A stretch of 64,000 nt of DNA from Pyrenophora tritici-repentis (taxonomy: Eukaryota > Ascomycota > Dothideomycetes > Pleosporales > Pleosporaceae), in contig NC_089394.1 in assembly GCF_003171515.1 (NCBI RefSeq), forward strand, positions 2,356,001-2,420,000, in the 5' to 3' direction. This document shows positions 43,139 to 53,152 of this stretch, one piece after another (position 1 is the first letter of the stretch; every line of letters starts with the position of its first letter). A program made the position numbers and the translations under genes. The notes under the pieces were generated by a model. That model did no database searches and was not told the origin of the DNA. It was given only the letters and a program-made list of their open reading frames with translations.

Positions 43139-44335
43139 TCAATTCCCATTCGTACTTGATGTAGCCTTGGGTACGGATCTTGTGCAGCCATAGCAAATGG
43201 TCCTGTTGGCATGTGTGGATCCAAAGTCGTCGCCGTCTTGCTGATCACCACCCCACCCGTGTATGCCAAATCGTCCACCGGATACAGGCATGCTGCATAA
43301 ACTGCATTTTGGCTCTGAAAGCGCATCGGGCTGTGCCTCTAGTCTACTGGCAGTACGTACGACGTTTGCAACGATACTTGGAAAGTTATCCTCAACCGAC
43401 TCGAAATATTGCTTCATGAGGTCGTCGATGGTGGTGTTTTTTGAGCTTGTAGAAGCTTGCGTGGCGCCTATCGACGTTTCATGCACCAGAGTCTTGAGCC
43501 CTGTTTCGGCCATGTTCATGTAGGACACCAGCTCTTTCTTAAGAACATCGCGAAGCGGGTAATGGAAGTTTAGACCAAAAGGCGACGGGCCGTCGGAGAC
43601 CTGCCATGGCAGGGAGAAACCGCGCCCCTTTGCGGTTTCGGAAAGAGTCTTTTGAGCGAGTCTGGTGGTGCTGTCGCCCCAGAGGATACTCTCGCACCCA
43701 GTCAATTTCGCATGCTCGACAATCAGCCTAGTCTTAAGTGTAGACAAAACATCCGCGCGGGCTGTGGCTGAAGTGAGCGAGTTGATCATGTGAACAAGTT
43801 TTTCCTCAGGTGTCGAGGCATACTGCGTTTCCGGGACCAGAGACCGGATTGAGGCATCATCTTGAACAAGGCGGAATACATCATGCAACGGCAACGAGGC
43901 ATACTGATGCCCAGAGTACTGCTCTCGAACTTGGTCCAGAAGATCTTCAGCCATGATAGACTGTTCAGGGTCCTCAATGTACACAGCGCTAATGTTGAAG
44001 CCCGTGCGGCCCGTCTTGCTCTTTTGCGTGCGTTGGTGGAGATCCAAGACGTGCAGCAGAGTCACAGACGAGATGCCAAAGGACAGGGGCACCAGAACGC
44101 GGGGTTGCTGCTCCGCTGTGAAATTTACCCGGAACGTCTCTAGCCGCTTGATACATTTGGTGTGAATGTATCGTGCGAAGCAGTCACTGTAAAAAAAATT
44201 AGTCATTTTGCTTTCTTAAAGTGGCGGGCAGAGGACTGACTGGCAAAGGGGCTCAGAGCGGACTACCAGGACAGAAGATGCCTTACATCGTCTGCAAGGC
44301 TCATTTGAAGCGTCTACAATCTCTTTGCCCGGCAT
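43139..44335 (-). CDS. CTU2: Cytoplasmic tRNA 2-thiolation protein 2 (CTU2/NCS2)
   Basis: Two exons on the minus strand (44241-44335, 43139-44186) give 380 residues. With CTU1/NCS6 and URM1 it makes the 2-thiouridine of wobble U34 in Lys, Glu and Gln tRNAs. The N-terminal zinc-type motif CRRCKASSVLVVRSEPLCHDCF is complete only after splicing. The adenylation-like core has PLSFGISSVTLLHVL, in which the PP-loop SGGxDS is degenerate as expected for the CTU2 partner rather than CTU1. A further conserved region, GCESILWGDSTTRLAQKTL, follows. The C-terminus carries two more Cys pairs (CSLCSMPV, CYGC). Convergent with the helicase gene; the two stop codons lie about 75 bp apart. Confidence 0.9.
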
Positions 44336-44680
44336 AATTGTGAAGTTTGGAAGAGAGTGGTGGGTGAGTGGGAGTTTCTGTAGGGCTGACTCATGCCCTG
44401 GTTTCGCCAGCCCCGTTGGGGGGAACGGGACTGCGCCACACTTTGAGATGGGCCGCGCTAAGATTGTGAGCTGCCGCGAAGACGGATCTGGAGGTTACGA
44501 ACGCGCAATCCAAACATAGTGCACTACCAACACCACTAACTGCATCCATGCTCCGTATTTGAACCGCGGAGTGAAAAGGAGAATATCAGTCGCCAACTCG
44601 ACTCGAAGCGCATACCTTTGGCTGAAAGCGCCCCAAACCATCAGCCGTCAGCTCCGCCAGCTGGCCTCACATCTCGCAAG
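44336..44680. promoter_or_regulatory. Divergent spacer between CTU2 and the PTM1-like gene
   Basis: A 345-bp spacer between outward-facing start codons, presumably holding both promoters. No specific sites recognised. Confidence 0.5.
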
Positions 44681-46577
44681 ATGAAGGCACGGCTGCGCAA
44701 CATCGCTCTGCTGCTGTTGACCACCATAACAGCAGTCGCGGCGATAGATGTCACGTTGGTATGACCAATTCACATTCTTTGGACGTTCGACTTTTGCTAA
44801 TACGTCAGCAGAACCAAGATGAACGCCAGAAATGCTCGGGCATGTACAGTAAGAAGTCGTGGGGAGGCAAGGTCGAACCCTTTATACTTGTCAAGTTTAT
44901 AAAAGACCCTGAAAAGAACGCCGGCATTCAAGACCCGACGGTGAGCGTCGTGGTGTGGGAATGGAAAGACACGTTGCTGCTTGGAGCGCCGTCAGACTTG
45001 CCCGTGAACGATGTTGGTGTACACCCTTCTGCTAGGCACACGATCTGGGAGTCAGGCTGACATTGTTTCGAACAGGAAAACCGACATTACATCTGTGACG
45101 ACGAATCTATCAAGTTGAACCTCTGCACCAAGGAACACAAGGGTGAATGGGTACTCGCCCAAGATGCTGACAACGTCTCGCAAATGCACATTCGAACCGC
45201 CGCAATCAACCTCAACGACCCCAAGCCCATCAATTACCCAGTCGCAAATGGAGACAAGAAAATGTCAATCAAGACAGGATACTACTGTGTGGCCGTGGCC
45301 GCGGAAGACAAGCGTCTGCAATACGAAGCCATCGTAACCTTCCGCAATGCATACGGCGAATTGCAAGCGGCCCAGATCGCCAAACTTCCGTTTTACGGCG
45401 GTATTACAATTGTCTACTTTGTAGTATTGGCCTTCTGGGGCTTCCTCTACTTCCAGAATAGGCACGATATCCTGGCTGTTCAGAACTACATCACGGCCAT
45501 TCTGGTGTTTTTGGTCTTGGAGATGATGATGACCTGGGGTTACTACGATTACCAGAATCGCCATGGCAACAACGTCGGCGCAAAGGCACTTATGATTGTC
45601 GTTGCTGTGCTGAACGCTTTCCGAAACTCGTTCTCGTTCTTCCTGCTCCTGATTGTGTGCATGGGCTATGGTGTTGTCAAGCCTTCCCTTGGCAAGACTA
45701 TGACGGTCGTCCGCTGGCTCGCTGTAGCGCATTTTGTCTTTGGCGTCATCTACGCTGTCGCATCGCTCACTGTTCGACCCGACGACGCCGGTCCTCTTGT
45801 GTTGCTGGTTATTCTACCGCTCTCTGCTACTCTGACAGCATTTTATATCTGGACGCTGAACTCGCTGAACCTCACCATGAAAGACCTCATGGAGCGCAAG
45901 CAGCACGTCAAAGCCACCATGTATAAGAGATTATGGTGGTGTATTTTGACCAGCATCATCGTCATCTTCGGCTTCTTCTTCATCAACAGCTTTACCTTTG
46001 CCGGCGCATCGACTCCGGACTTTGCACCGACCCACTGGCAGACACGATGGTTTGTGCTTGATGGGTGGCTGAACTTGGTGTATCTGGCAGACGTCTGCTT
46101 TGTTGCGTACATGTGGCGACCGACGGCTAACAACCGGAGGTTTGCAATGAGTGACGAGGTATGTTCATACAAAACACCTACATTTCCTACAGTATACTGA
46201 CAAATTCCTAGATTGCACAGGATGACGAGGGGTTTGAGATTGCTTCGCTGAGGGAATCGCTGGACGAAGAGGAACGTGGTGCGGACCAGCCTCCCTCATA
46301 CGACCCTGGGCAGAGGTCGAATAACATCAATGCGCGCGATGCATCGCCATTGCCTGCGCCACAAGCACAGAAGCCTATTGTGCCACCCAGGGAGAGCTTA
46401 GATGGCGATACCATCTTTGCTGTGGGCGAGGATGATAAGTGGAGTAGTGAAGATAGCGACGACGACGAAGAAGAAGATGACGACGAGGAGGATGATTCAG
46501 ACGAAGACGAGTCAGGGCCGTCGAGCCCCAAAGGAACTAACGAGCGATCGCGATTAACGGGCAAGAAGGACGAATAA
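44681..46577 (+). CDS. PTM1: PTM1/GPR107-type seven-transmembrane Golgi protein
   Basis: Four exons (44681-44758, 44812-45018, 45076-46158, 46212-46577) give 577 residues. MKARLRNIALLLLTTITAVAA is the signal peptide. The lumenal domain holds CSGMYSKKSWGGKVEPFILVKF and the paired cysteines HYICDD/LNLCTKEHKG. Seven hydrophobic segments follow from ITIVYFVVLAFWGFLYF onward, with the family block LVLEMMMTWGYYDYQNRHG. The C-terminal ~130 residues are cytosolic and very acidic (EEEDDDEEDD type). Family members cycle between Golgi and endosomes; the exact role is not settled. The second donor was set at 45019 (phase 0) because it joins NDVG to ENRHYICDD. Confidence 0.88.
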
Positions 46578-46904
46578 GTGTTGAGCTCGAGAGCATGATA
46601 TTTTCGCTTTTCTGAGAGCTGCTGCTCTGTCGCGCTCTTGGCGTTTGATGTTGAGCGATCCAGTTTTCTCGCGTAGGGTAACTAGCGTCTTATCTTTGTA
46701 TTGCCTGGAGGCTAGGCATATCTGGCGTTTTTTTCAAAATAATATGTCGTCTTGATATGCATGTTGCGTTTACGTGCTAGTGTGATTTTCGATGGCGCTG
46801 TGAAGTGCATTTTCTTAACCCCGTAATCGCCGAGGTAGGTATATCGAACATGCCGTCAGAGCTCTCGCCGCATTTTGTGATCTTGCCTACAAGCAACCAA
46901 CACA
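46578..46904. other. Short intergenic region, nothing recognised
   Basis: 3' flank of the PTM1-like gene and upstream region of IBA57, both on the plus strand. No feature seen. Confidence 0.5.
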
Positions 46905-48191
46905 ATGGCAGCGCTTCCATTCAGCGCGCCTTTGCGCACTCCGAAATACATATGCGGAACATGCCGGACGCGTTTACGGTCCTTCCGTACTCCAGCTATC
47001 GTCACACATCAAACTTTTAGCAGTGCGTCATCGTCGAATCGCCAAATTATTCACCGGCCTACGTCGCAACAACACCTTCGCAAGCGGGTCGACACCCACC
47101 CAGCCAAGAATGGCTCTCTCTATCGATTTCCTAGAACACGCGAGTATTCGACGACAGGTCCAGCACCCCTACCCGTTACCTCGGGCTTTGCACCACTCCC
47201 GCACCGCCGCCTGATATCTCTATCTGGTCCCGACGCGGCCAAGTTCCTCCAAGGTCTCATAACCAACAACGTCGACCTCAATCAACCGAAGCCGTTCTAT
47301 GCGGCTTTTCTCAATGCGCAGGGCAGGGTCTTGTGGGACGTCTTCGTATGGGTATGGCCAGAGCTTTTGGCGGAGGAGAAACAGTGGACCTGCTACATCG
47401 AAGTGGATGAGCGCGAAGCCGAGGAACTGAAAAAGCACCTAAAGCGACACAAACTACGCAGCAAAGTGGAAATAGAGGATATAAGCGGGGACGAAGTGTG
47501 TGTATGGGCAGCTTGGGGTTCTGCGGCAGACGCGCGCGTCAACGCCAACGATACAATGGTGGATATGCAGGACCCACGAGCACCAAACTTCCACCGCTAC
47601 CTCGCATACGCAGACGTAAAGGCACTAGTTCCAGGTACGGAGCCGCTGAGCGTTACCGAGTACCAGATCGAGCGCTACAGGTACGGCATAGCTGAAGGGC
47701 CAGACGAGATACCCAGAGAGGATGCGCTACCCATGGAATACAACTTTGACCTCTGGCACGGCATAGACTTCAAAAAAGGATGCTACGTTGGTCAAGAACT
47801 CACCATTCGTACTAAACACACTGGTGTCGTGCGCAAGCGCGTCTTGCCCATTACTCTTCAACTTCACCCCCTTGCTGAGCCAGTAGAGAAGATAATTGTA
47901 GAATCCGGCAGTGAAATCAAGACGATTGATGATACACAAATTGGACTCAAGAGGGGTCGTGCTCGAGGCAAGTTTATTGCAAATGTTGGGGATGTGGGGC
48001 TGGCGTTGTGTCGGTTGGAGCAGATGACCAGTATGGTGATTGATGGGAGCGTGCATGCGAGGACGCCGGAGATGCGCTTCGCATGTTATACCCATGATAG
48101 AGATGTTGTTGAGGTCCAGCCGGTGTTGCATGATTGGTTTTTGGAGCGGGAGAAGGAGTTGTGGGACAAGTATGGGCTGAGGGGTTTGTAG
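46905..48191 (+). CDS. IBA57: Mitochondrial Fe-S cluster assembly factor IBA57/CAF17
   Basis: A single exon of 428 residues. It belongs to the GcvT/COG0354 family and works with ISA1/ISA2 in making 4Fe-4S clusters for mitochondrial aconitase and radical-SAM enzymes. The N-terminal ~80 residues are Arg/Ser/Thr-rich without acidic residues (a mitochondrial presequence). The body starts at LISLSGPDAAKFLQGLITNNV. AAFLNAQGRVLWDVFVW follows. The family signature KGCYVGQELTIRTKHTG, with the invariant cysteine, sits at about residue 290. The length fits fungal orthologues. Confidence 0.92.
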   Translation: MAALPFSAPLRTPKYICGTCRTRLRSFRTPAIVTHQTFSSASSSNRQIIHRPTSQQHLRKRVDTHPAKNGSLYRFPRTREYSTTGPAPLPVTSGFAPLPHRRLISLSGPDAAKFLQGLITNNVDLNQPKPFYAAFLNAQGRVLWDVFVWVWPELLAEEKQWTCYIEVDEREAEELKKHLKRHKLRSKVEIEDISGDEVCVWAAWGSAADARVNANDTMVDMQDPRAPNFHRYLAYADVKALVPGTEPLSVTEYQIERYRYGIAEGPDEIPREDALPMEYNFDLWHGIDFKKGCYVGQELTIRTKHTGVVRKRVLPITLQLHPLAEPVEKIIVESGSEIKTIDDTQIGLKRGRARGKFIANVGDVGLALCRLEQMTSMVIDGSVHARTPEMRFACYTHDRDVVEVQPVLHDWFLEREKELWDKYGLRGL

Positions 48192-48251
48192 TATGATAGT
48201 ACATTGTATAGTCAGTCATCTTGGAGATGTAGTGTTTGTCGTTGAAGACGT

Positions 48252-48385
48252 GCACCTAGGTGACGTAGAATACTTAAAAGCGACAATGTGGGCAAACCCC
48301 TATATTTCATTCCTAACAGGTATGTTTGGCGCCTACAATGAGTTTTGTATACTAGGGTGTAAAGTATTTTATGTCACCTAGGTGC
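48252..48385. mobile_element. MITE-like short element, copy B
   Basis: A 134-bp non-coding element with ~24-bp terminal inverted repeats (48252-48275 and 48362-48385) that differ at two positions; each contains GCACCTAGGTGAC. Copy A at 37022-37160 matches its reverse complement over the full length. It lies about 60 bp downstream of the IBA57 stop codon, probably within its 3' UTR. No convincing target duplication. Superfamily undetermined. Confidence 0.82.
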
Positions 48386-48587
48386 GACTACTAATGGGCT
48401 CACCGGGTGGGGCTGTGTAATTGTGGCTTAGCTTTACTTTGTATCCATTGAACGTCACCTGGCAATCGCAGGGTCTATATTCCCTGTATTCGCACACCAA
48501 CATTCCTACGCCTTCCCTTTCCCTTTTTTCCAGATCCCTAGGTATCTTCAATCTCTTCTAATCCGATCAATCGCATATCTCGCCACC

Positions 48588-49718
48588 ATGGCCACCACAC
48601 TACCTCCAAAGTCATCTGACCACCACTTCTCCATCTCAAACATCATCTCCAAGTTTCGCTCAAAGAAAAGACCAACACAGCCACAGCCAGAAAGATCACA
48701 AGACACACGACCACCCCTCATCCCATCACCACTCCCTCTGATCCTCCCCCAGCACCAACAAACCCTCTCAACCCTCGGTTGGACAACCCTCACCTTCCCC
48801 GACTCTCAATCACCTGGACCGCACCCCCTGCAAACCGCCTATCGCGATCTCTTCATAGCCAGCCAAGCCTTCTTCGCGCAACCCGCCAGCCAAAAAGCTG
48901 AATGGGCGCACAAGCTCGGCACAGAAGAAGGCTGGTCCCAAGTCCCCGGCGAAAAAGAATTCATAACCCTCCGCACCCTAGTCTACTGTCCCTCAATCCT
49001 ACGCGGGCCCGCGAAAAGGTACTGGGATCTCATCGGCACTCACTGCTCCAGCACCCTGGGTAGGATGTCCACGGCGCTCGGTTTGCCAGCTAGTGAAGAC
49101 GAGGGCTTGAGACGCTTTGTTGGGCCGTGCGCGAGTATGCCTGATGGAGAGGAGGGCAAGACGGCGACGATGTTACGGTTGTTTCGGTATGAAGGGTGGA
49201 AGGCCAAGGTTGTTGCTGAGCCGCACGCAGATCTGGGACTGTTGAGCGTGGTGGTAGGAGACGTTCCTGGTTTGGAGGTTTGGGACGGTGCGGCCTGGTT
49301 CGATGTAGAGAGGGAAGTTGAGAGGGCGGGCAGGAAAGGGGCGACGCTGTTATTAGGGAGGCAGGCGGAGAGTTTTAGTAATGGGAGTTTTAAGGCTGGG
49401 GGGCATCGGGTTGTTTCGTATGGGGATGCGTCTGGTTCTCGACCTACATCAAGAAACGCGGAGGTGGCAGAGTGGGAGGCGAGATACAGATACTCCATTG
49501 TTTTTGTGTTACGTGCGCATGAACCGGTTGTTATCAGGTCTGGGGAGCTGGAAACGCAGGTTACGGGTAAGTGGGAGGTGCCGATGGAGGGCGTTACGGC
49601 GGGGGAGTTTTATGAAAGTGTCAGGAAACAGCATTTTAATATCAATATCGATGTGGGGGAGAGGGAGAAGCAGAGGAGGAGACTTGATGCTATGAAGAAG
49701 GGTGGGGGTACTGGGTAG
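48588..49718 (+). CDS. 2-oxoglutarate/Fe(II) dioxygenase-like protein (IPNS-like fold)
   Basis: A single exon of 376 residues. The C-terminal half has the double-stranded beta-helix pattern of isopenicillin-N-synthase-like oxygenases: EPHADLGLLSVVVGD supplies the HxD iron ligands near residue ~212, GLEVWD the following strand, AGGHRVVSYGD the distal histidine, and RYRYSIVFVLRAH the Arg-x-Ser 2OG-binding strand. All three iron ligands are visible. The N-terminal ~60 residues are Pro/Gln/Ser-rich. Substrate unknown; fungal paralogues of this kind are often uncharacterised. No biosynthetic cluster surrounds it. Confidence 0.82.
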   Translation: MATTLPPKSSDHHFSISNIISKFRSKKRPTQPQPERSQDTRPPLIPSPLPLILPQHQQTLSTLGWTTLTFPDSQSPGPHPLQTAYRDLFIASQAFFAQPASQKAEWAHKLGTEEGWSQVPGEKEFITLRTLVYCPSILRGPAKRYWDLIGTHCSSTLGRMSTALGLPASEDEGLRRFVGPCASMPDGEEGKTATMLRLFRYEGWKAKVVAEPHADLGLLSVVVGDVPGLEVWDGAAWFDVEREVERAGRKGATLLLGRQAESFSNGSFKAGGHRVVSYGDASGSRPTSRNAEVAEWEARYRYSIVFVLRAHEPVVIRSGELETQVTGKWEVPMEGVTAGEFYESVRKQHFNINIDVGEREKQRRRLDAMKKGGGTG

Positions 49719-50036
49719 GTTGGTAGGCTGGTATGGGTTTGATCGGCTGTCCATGTTTGTGTTCTCAAAGTTTGATCCTGGCAGTTTTTATTGTTCTTGC
49801 TTCCTATAATACCTTAATATTGTCTTGTTCTATCATTATGCCTCTCGTTGTCTTCGAGTTTGCTGATTAAAGATCGGGGCGATTGCTAGAATAATACTGC
49901 ACTGCAATATATCCGCTATCAACTATTAATCCCATCTTGTATTCTATCAATTCGTCATCAGCCATTACACTAACCCGTATGATGTAGTCCAAGGCGCCTG
50001 CAGCCCCATGATTTCACCGCATGGCACTATAGACCC
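49719..50036. other. Short intergenic region, nothing recognised
   Basis: 3' flank of the oxygenase gene and upstream of the broken frame at 50037. No feature seen. Confidence 0.5.
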
Positions 50037-50660
50037 ATGGCAAACCAGGACCTCTCGCGCCATGTGCAGGCGCATTGTGCAGTCATATACAGCCACATGA
50101 TTTCACTTAACCTGGTCCAAGACACGATCCTGGTCAACGACCATGAGCTCCTCAACCCCTCCGCTTGGGTCAAGACCACACCCCCACACGTACGGGTCTC
50201 TCGGGAGAGACCCGGAGTCTGGCTCATCCGTGTTGCGGATGACCAGGCCCAGATGCCTTCTCCTGAGTTCCTCCGCCGCAAGGCTTTGTAGTTGGGGCGC
50301 CTTCGCCGTTCTGGCAAAACTCGCGAGCAGGCTATAGAGAAAGCAATCGCTTTGCGCAAAGCTCAGGAGAAGACGCTGCGACGGGATTCTGGGCAGCAGT
50401 TCGCCGAGGCGAAGCGGCTGGAGGCCGAGTGGTGGAAAGCGAAGAAGTTGGCGGGGGAGAAGGAATGGCAGCTGCTGAAGCCTAAGCTGCTGAAAAAGTG
50501 GACTGTGAAGCGAAGAGCGCAGGCGGGCCAGAAGACGCAACCGCAGCCCCAGTCAGATCCGGAGCAGGCAACAGAGGCCAGTGGATCGTCTGCCTTTCTG
50601 CAGGGGTTTATGGCGACGATAGGGGACATCACCAAGGGCCGGGAGACGCCTTTTCGGTAA
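50037..50660 (+). pseudogene. Unrecognised coding frame interrupted by one in-frame TAG
   Basis: A frame opening at ATG 50037 runs 84 codons to TAG at 50289-50291. It then continues in the same frame for another 123 codons to 50660. The second part is Lys/Arg/Glu/Ala-rich and helical (REQAIEKAIALRKAQEK, LEAEWWKAKKLAGEKEW), followed by a Gln/Pro-rich stretch. Codon use is alike on both sides of the stop, so they were probably one ~207-residue gene. A CAG-to-TAG transition is the simplest cause; sequencing error or a 207-codon coincidence are alternatives. No domain recognised. Confidence 0.5.
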
Positions 50661-51463
50661 TAAGTGTCTGCAGTAGGAGTTCTGTTTTTTGTTCATGGCA
50701 CAGATTTTGGTGTCTTGATAACTGGCTACTGTTGTTTGTATCTTGATAATTTTGAGCATAGGAGAAACTTGGAGGTATGTCCATCGAATGGGCTGTCTGA
50801 GTTCGATGGACATACGGACATAAAGTAGACGTGCAATTGGAATAAGAAGATCCAATACCATTTTATGCATCTAGATAAAAAGAATTGTAAACTGTATCTT
50901 TGTAGATTCGATATCGATATCACGGGCCAGTGCGCCGAACTGTAGAAGTCACCTGTGTAAACTAGGGCTAGGTAGTAGTTCTCTCATCAGAGATGACGTA
51001 TGTCGTGAGGTTGAAGACTTATTGAAGAGTGGTGATGTACGGAAAGTGCTGAGTACCTACCGCAGCATGGGAGGCAAGCTTGCTTGGTCCTCAGTCGCGC
51101 GTTGGGGGTGTCTGCCTTGTGCTTCCCTTTGTGAGAATGACGTGTCCGCGCCGAAAGTTAGCATCTGCGATAATGAACTGCGCTACATTTTTGTGTAACT
51201 CTCCTGGCCATCTCCAGACATGTTGATCGCCATTGTTGGCTAACCGGCTTGCATGGTGCAGGAAATGTGGCGGTTCAGCCTCATCGCAGGCAGAACTCCA
51301 GCCTCCTATATTTCTCGCCCCCATTGCTCATCTCCGTCAACAAGCTCTCTTCGCGATGCACCGTACCAAAGATCTTCCAAGGATTGACATTTGCTGAATC
51401 AAAGACATAAACACCAAAACCTTGACGTCGCGCTTGCCGTGGTAGACTCCTACTAGCTCCACG
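50661..51463. other. Intergenic, nothing recognised
   Basis: About 0.8 kb between two broken genes. No repeat, tRNA or coding signal identified. Confidence 0.45.
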
Positions 51464-53152
51464 ATGACCAGCGGACGACCCCCACTCCCCACTTTCGAAC
51501 ACGAGCCACTTCCCGACTCGACAACATACTTCCGTCTACTACGATCACTCGCGGCAAATTCGGACAGCATGTTGAATGCGAAATATCTGCATGGCCCATC
51601 GATGACGCACCGCCATACTATGCGATATCATATACCTGGGGCGACCCCACCAACGAGACTGAGATCACGATCAACGGCAAGCTGCTGGTGGTTCGACGAA
51701 ACTGCGAATATGTCCTCCAACAAGCTTTCACGGCAAAGCCCAACAAGTACTATTGGGTAGATGCTATCTGTATTGCCCAAACGACGCAAGAGAAGAATCA
51801 CCAGGTTGGCATCATGGGCCAGATCTACTCAGGAGCTAATCATGTTTTCGCTTGTGTTGGGCCGCATGCAGACGACAGCGAATACCTGTTTCAAGTACTT
51901 CGAAAACACCGTTTTCTATCCAATTCTATCGCTGAATATTTCGATCGGATATATTATTGTTCTTCCGCATCATGGTTGCACAAGCGGTATTCAGTAAAAA
52001 TATGGGTTGGATCACGCTGCCTCATAATTACCTCAGACTATGAGAGGTTGTACAGCTCCTTCAGGTCCTTCGTAAATCGAGCCTACTTTCAGCGAGTATG
52101 GATACTGCAAGAGCTATATTTGACCAAAAAAAGTGTCGTATAATTGTGGAGACACGGTGCAGGAAGGGAAAACTCTGGCCGTGCTCAGTTTTGTGCTAGA
52201 CAGATTGAGAGGAATACGGGTTAGCTATCGAAGACTACTGAGAAAACCCAACCGCGTGTTTCTAGATATGTACTGCTTCCTTAGAAGTACACAGGAAGGG
52301 GAGCTTCCGCAGATGCGCTGCTTAAGATTTGCGTACAAAGCAGAAAGACTGTGGCATCAAGATATCATGACAGATATTGATAGATTCCAGTGTGCCGATC
52401 CGCGAGATCGCTTGTATGGTGTTTTGAACCTCATGGACTGGAAAGACGGACAAAAGCCCACACCTGATTACAACAAGGACAATTTCGAGGTTGAACTCGA
52501 TGCTCTCAATGTCATCTTGGAACTAAACCCACTAGAATCTTGTTGGCCTGAGAAATTGATCGAAATTTTTCATGTTACGTTGGCAGTCGATTCTCTTCAG
52601 CACGTCATCGCAGCGCGTTCCAACCTTATCCCGAGTCTCCCTGCTTCGACCCGCAGAACTTATGCGTATCGCAGTTCAAAATTCGATTACAGGGGTAGTT
52701 TGCAGATTGACAACGTTGAAGCATCGCCAAAAAAGTATGGGTTGTGGATACATGCGCGAGGTCATTATACGACGCTCACGATAGGCCGCAAGGATAATCA
52801 TTCAAGCGATCAATTATGAGCACCGTTTGATACAAGAGTGGGTGATTGGTATCTTGAAGACAATTATGAAAGAGTCAAGGGAGTCGTGACGGGGTTGATA
52901 CTCAGACCATCTGAAGATGGAAAGTACACTGTGGTAGGATCAACGTACGCAAATCAGTATTTTTATTCCAAGCAGTTAGCAGGGCATCAGGAATTTCGTT
53001 TTAAGGGACATCGGGATGTCGAGGATAGCCTGGTCGGAGGATGGTATTTACATCAACTTCATAAAAAAGATATCACAGTAGCTGAGTTTGTGAACGCATG
53101 TATTTGCGCTTGGGATGGGTCGACGTATTTTGAGCAGCGTGAACGATTATAG
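51464..53152 (+). pseudogene. Degraded HET-domain gene (two frameshifts, one stop)
   Basis: HET-domain sequence is spread over frames: an N-terminal segment FEHEPLPDSTTYFRLLR, then after a one-base shift near 51542-51544 the blocks YYAISYTWGDPTNETEI, YYWVDAICIAQTTQEKNHQV, QIYSGANHVFACVGPH and AYFQRVWILQELYL. The frame changes again at a run of seven A (52126-52132), continuing as CGDTVQEGKTLAVLSF and CADPRDRLYGVLNLM. It meets an in-frame TGA at 52817-52819 and goes on to 53152. All pieces are collinear with a normal HET protein of about 560 residues. It is independent of the intact HET gene at 5.6-7.6 kb. Function is probably lost unless these are assembly errors. Confidence 0.82.

Noticed and set aside
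46440..46520. GAC/GAA repeat as a stand-alone microsatellite
   Set aside because: It is the acidic tail of the PTM1-like protein, in frame and coding.
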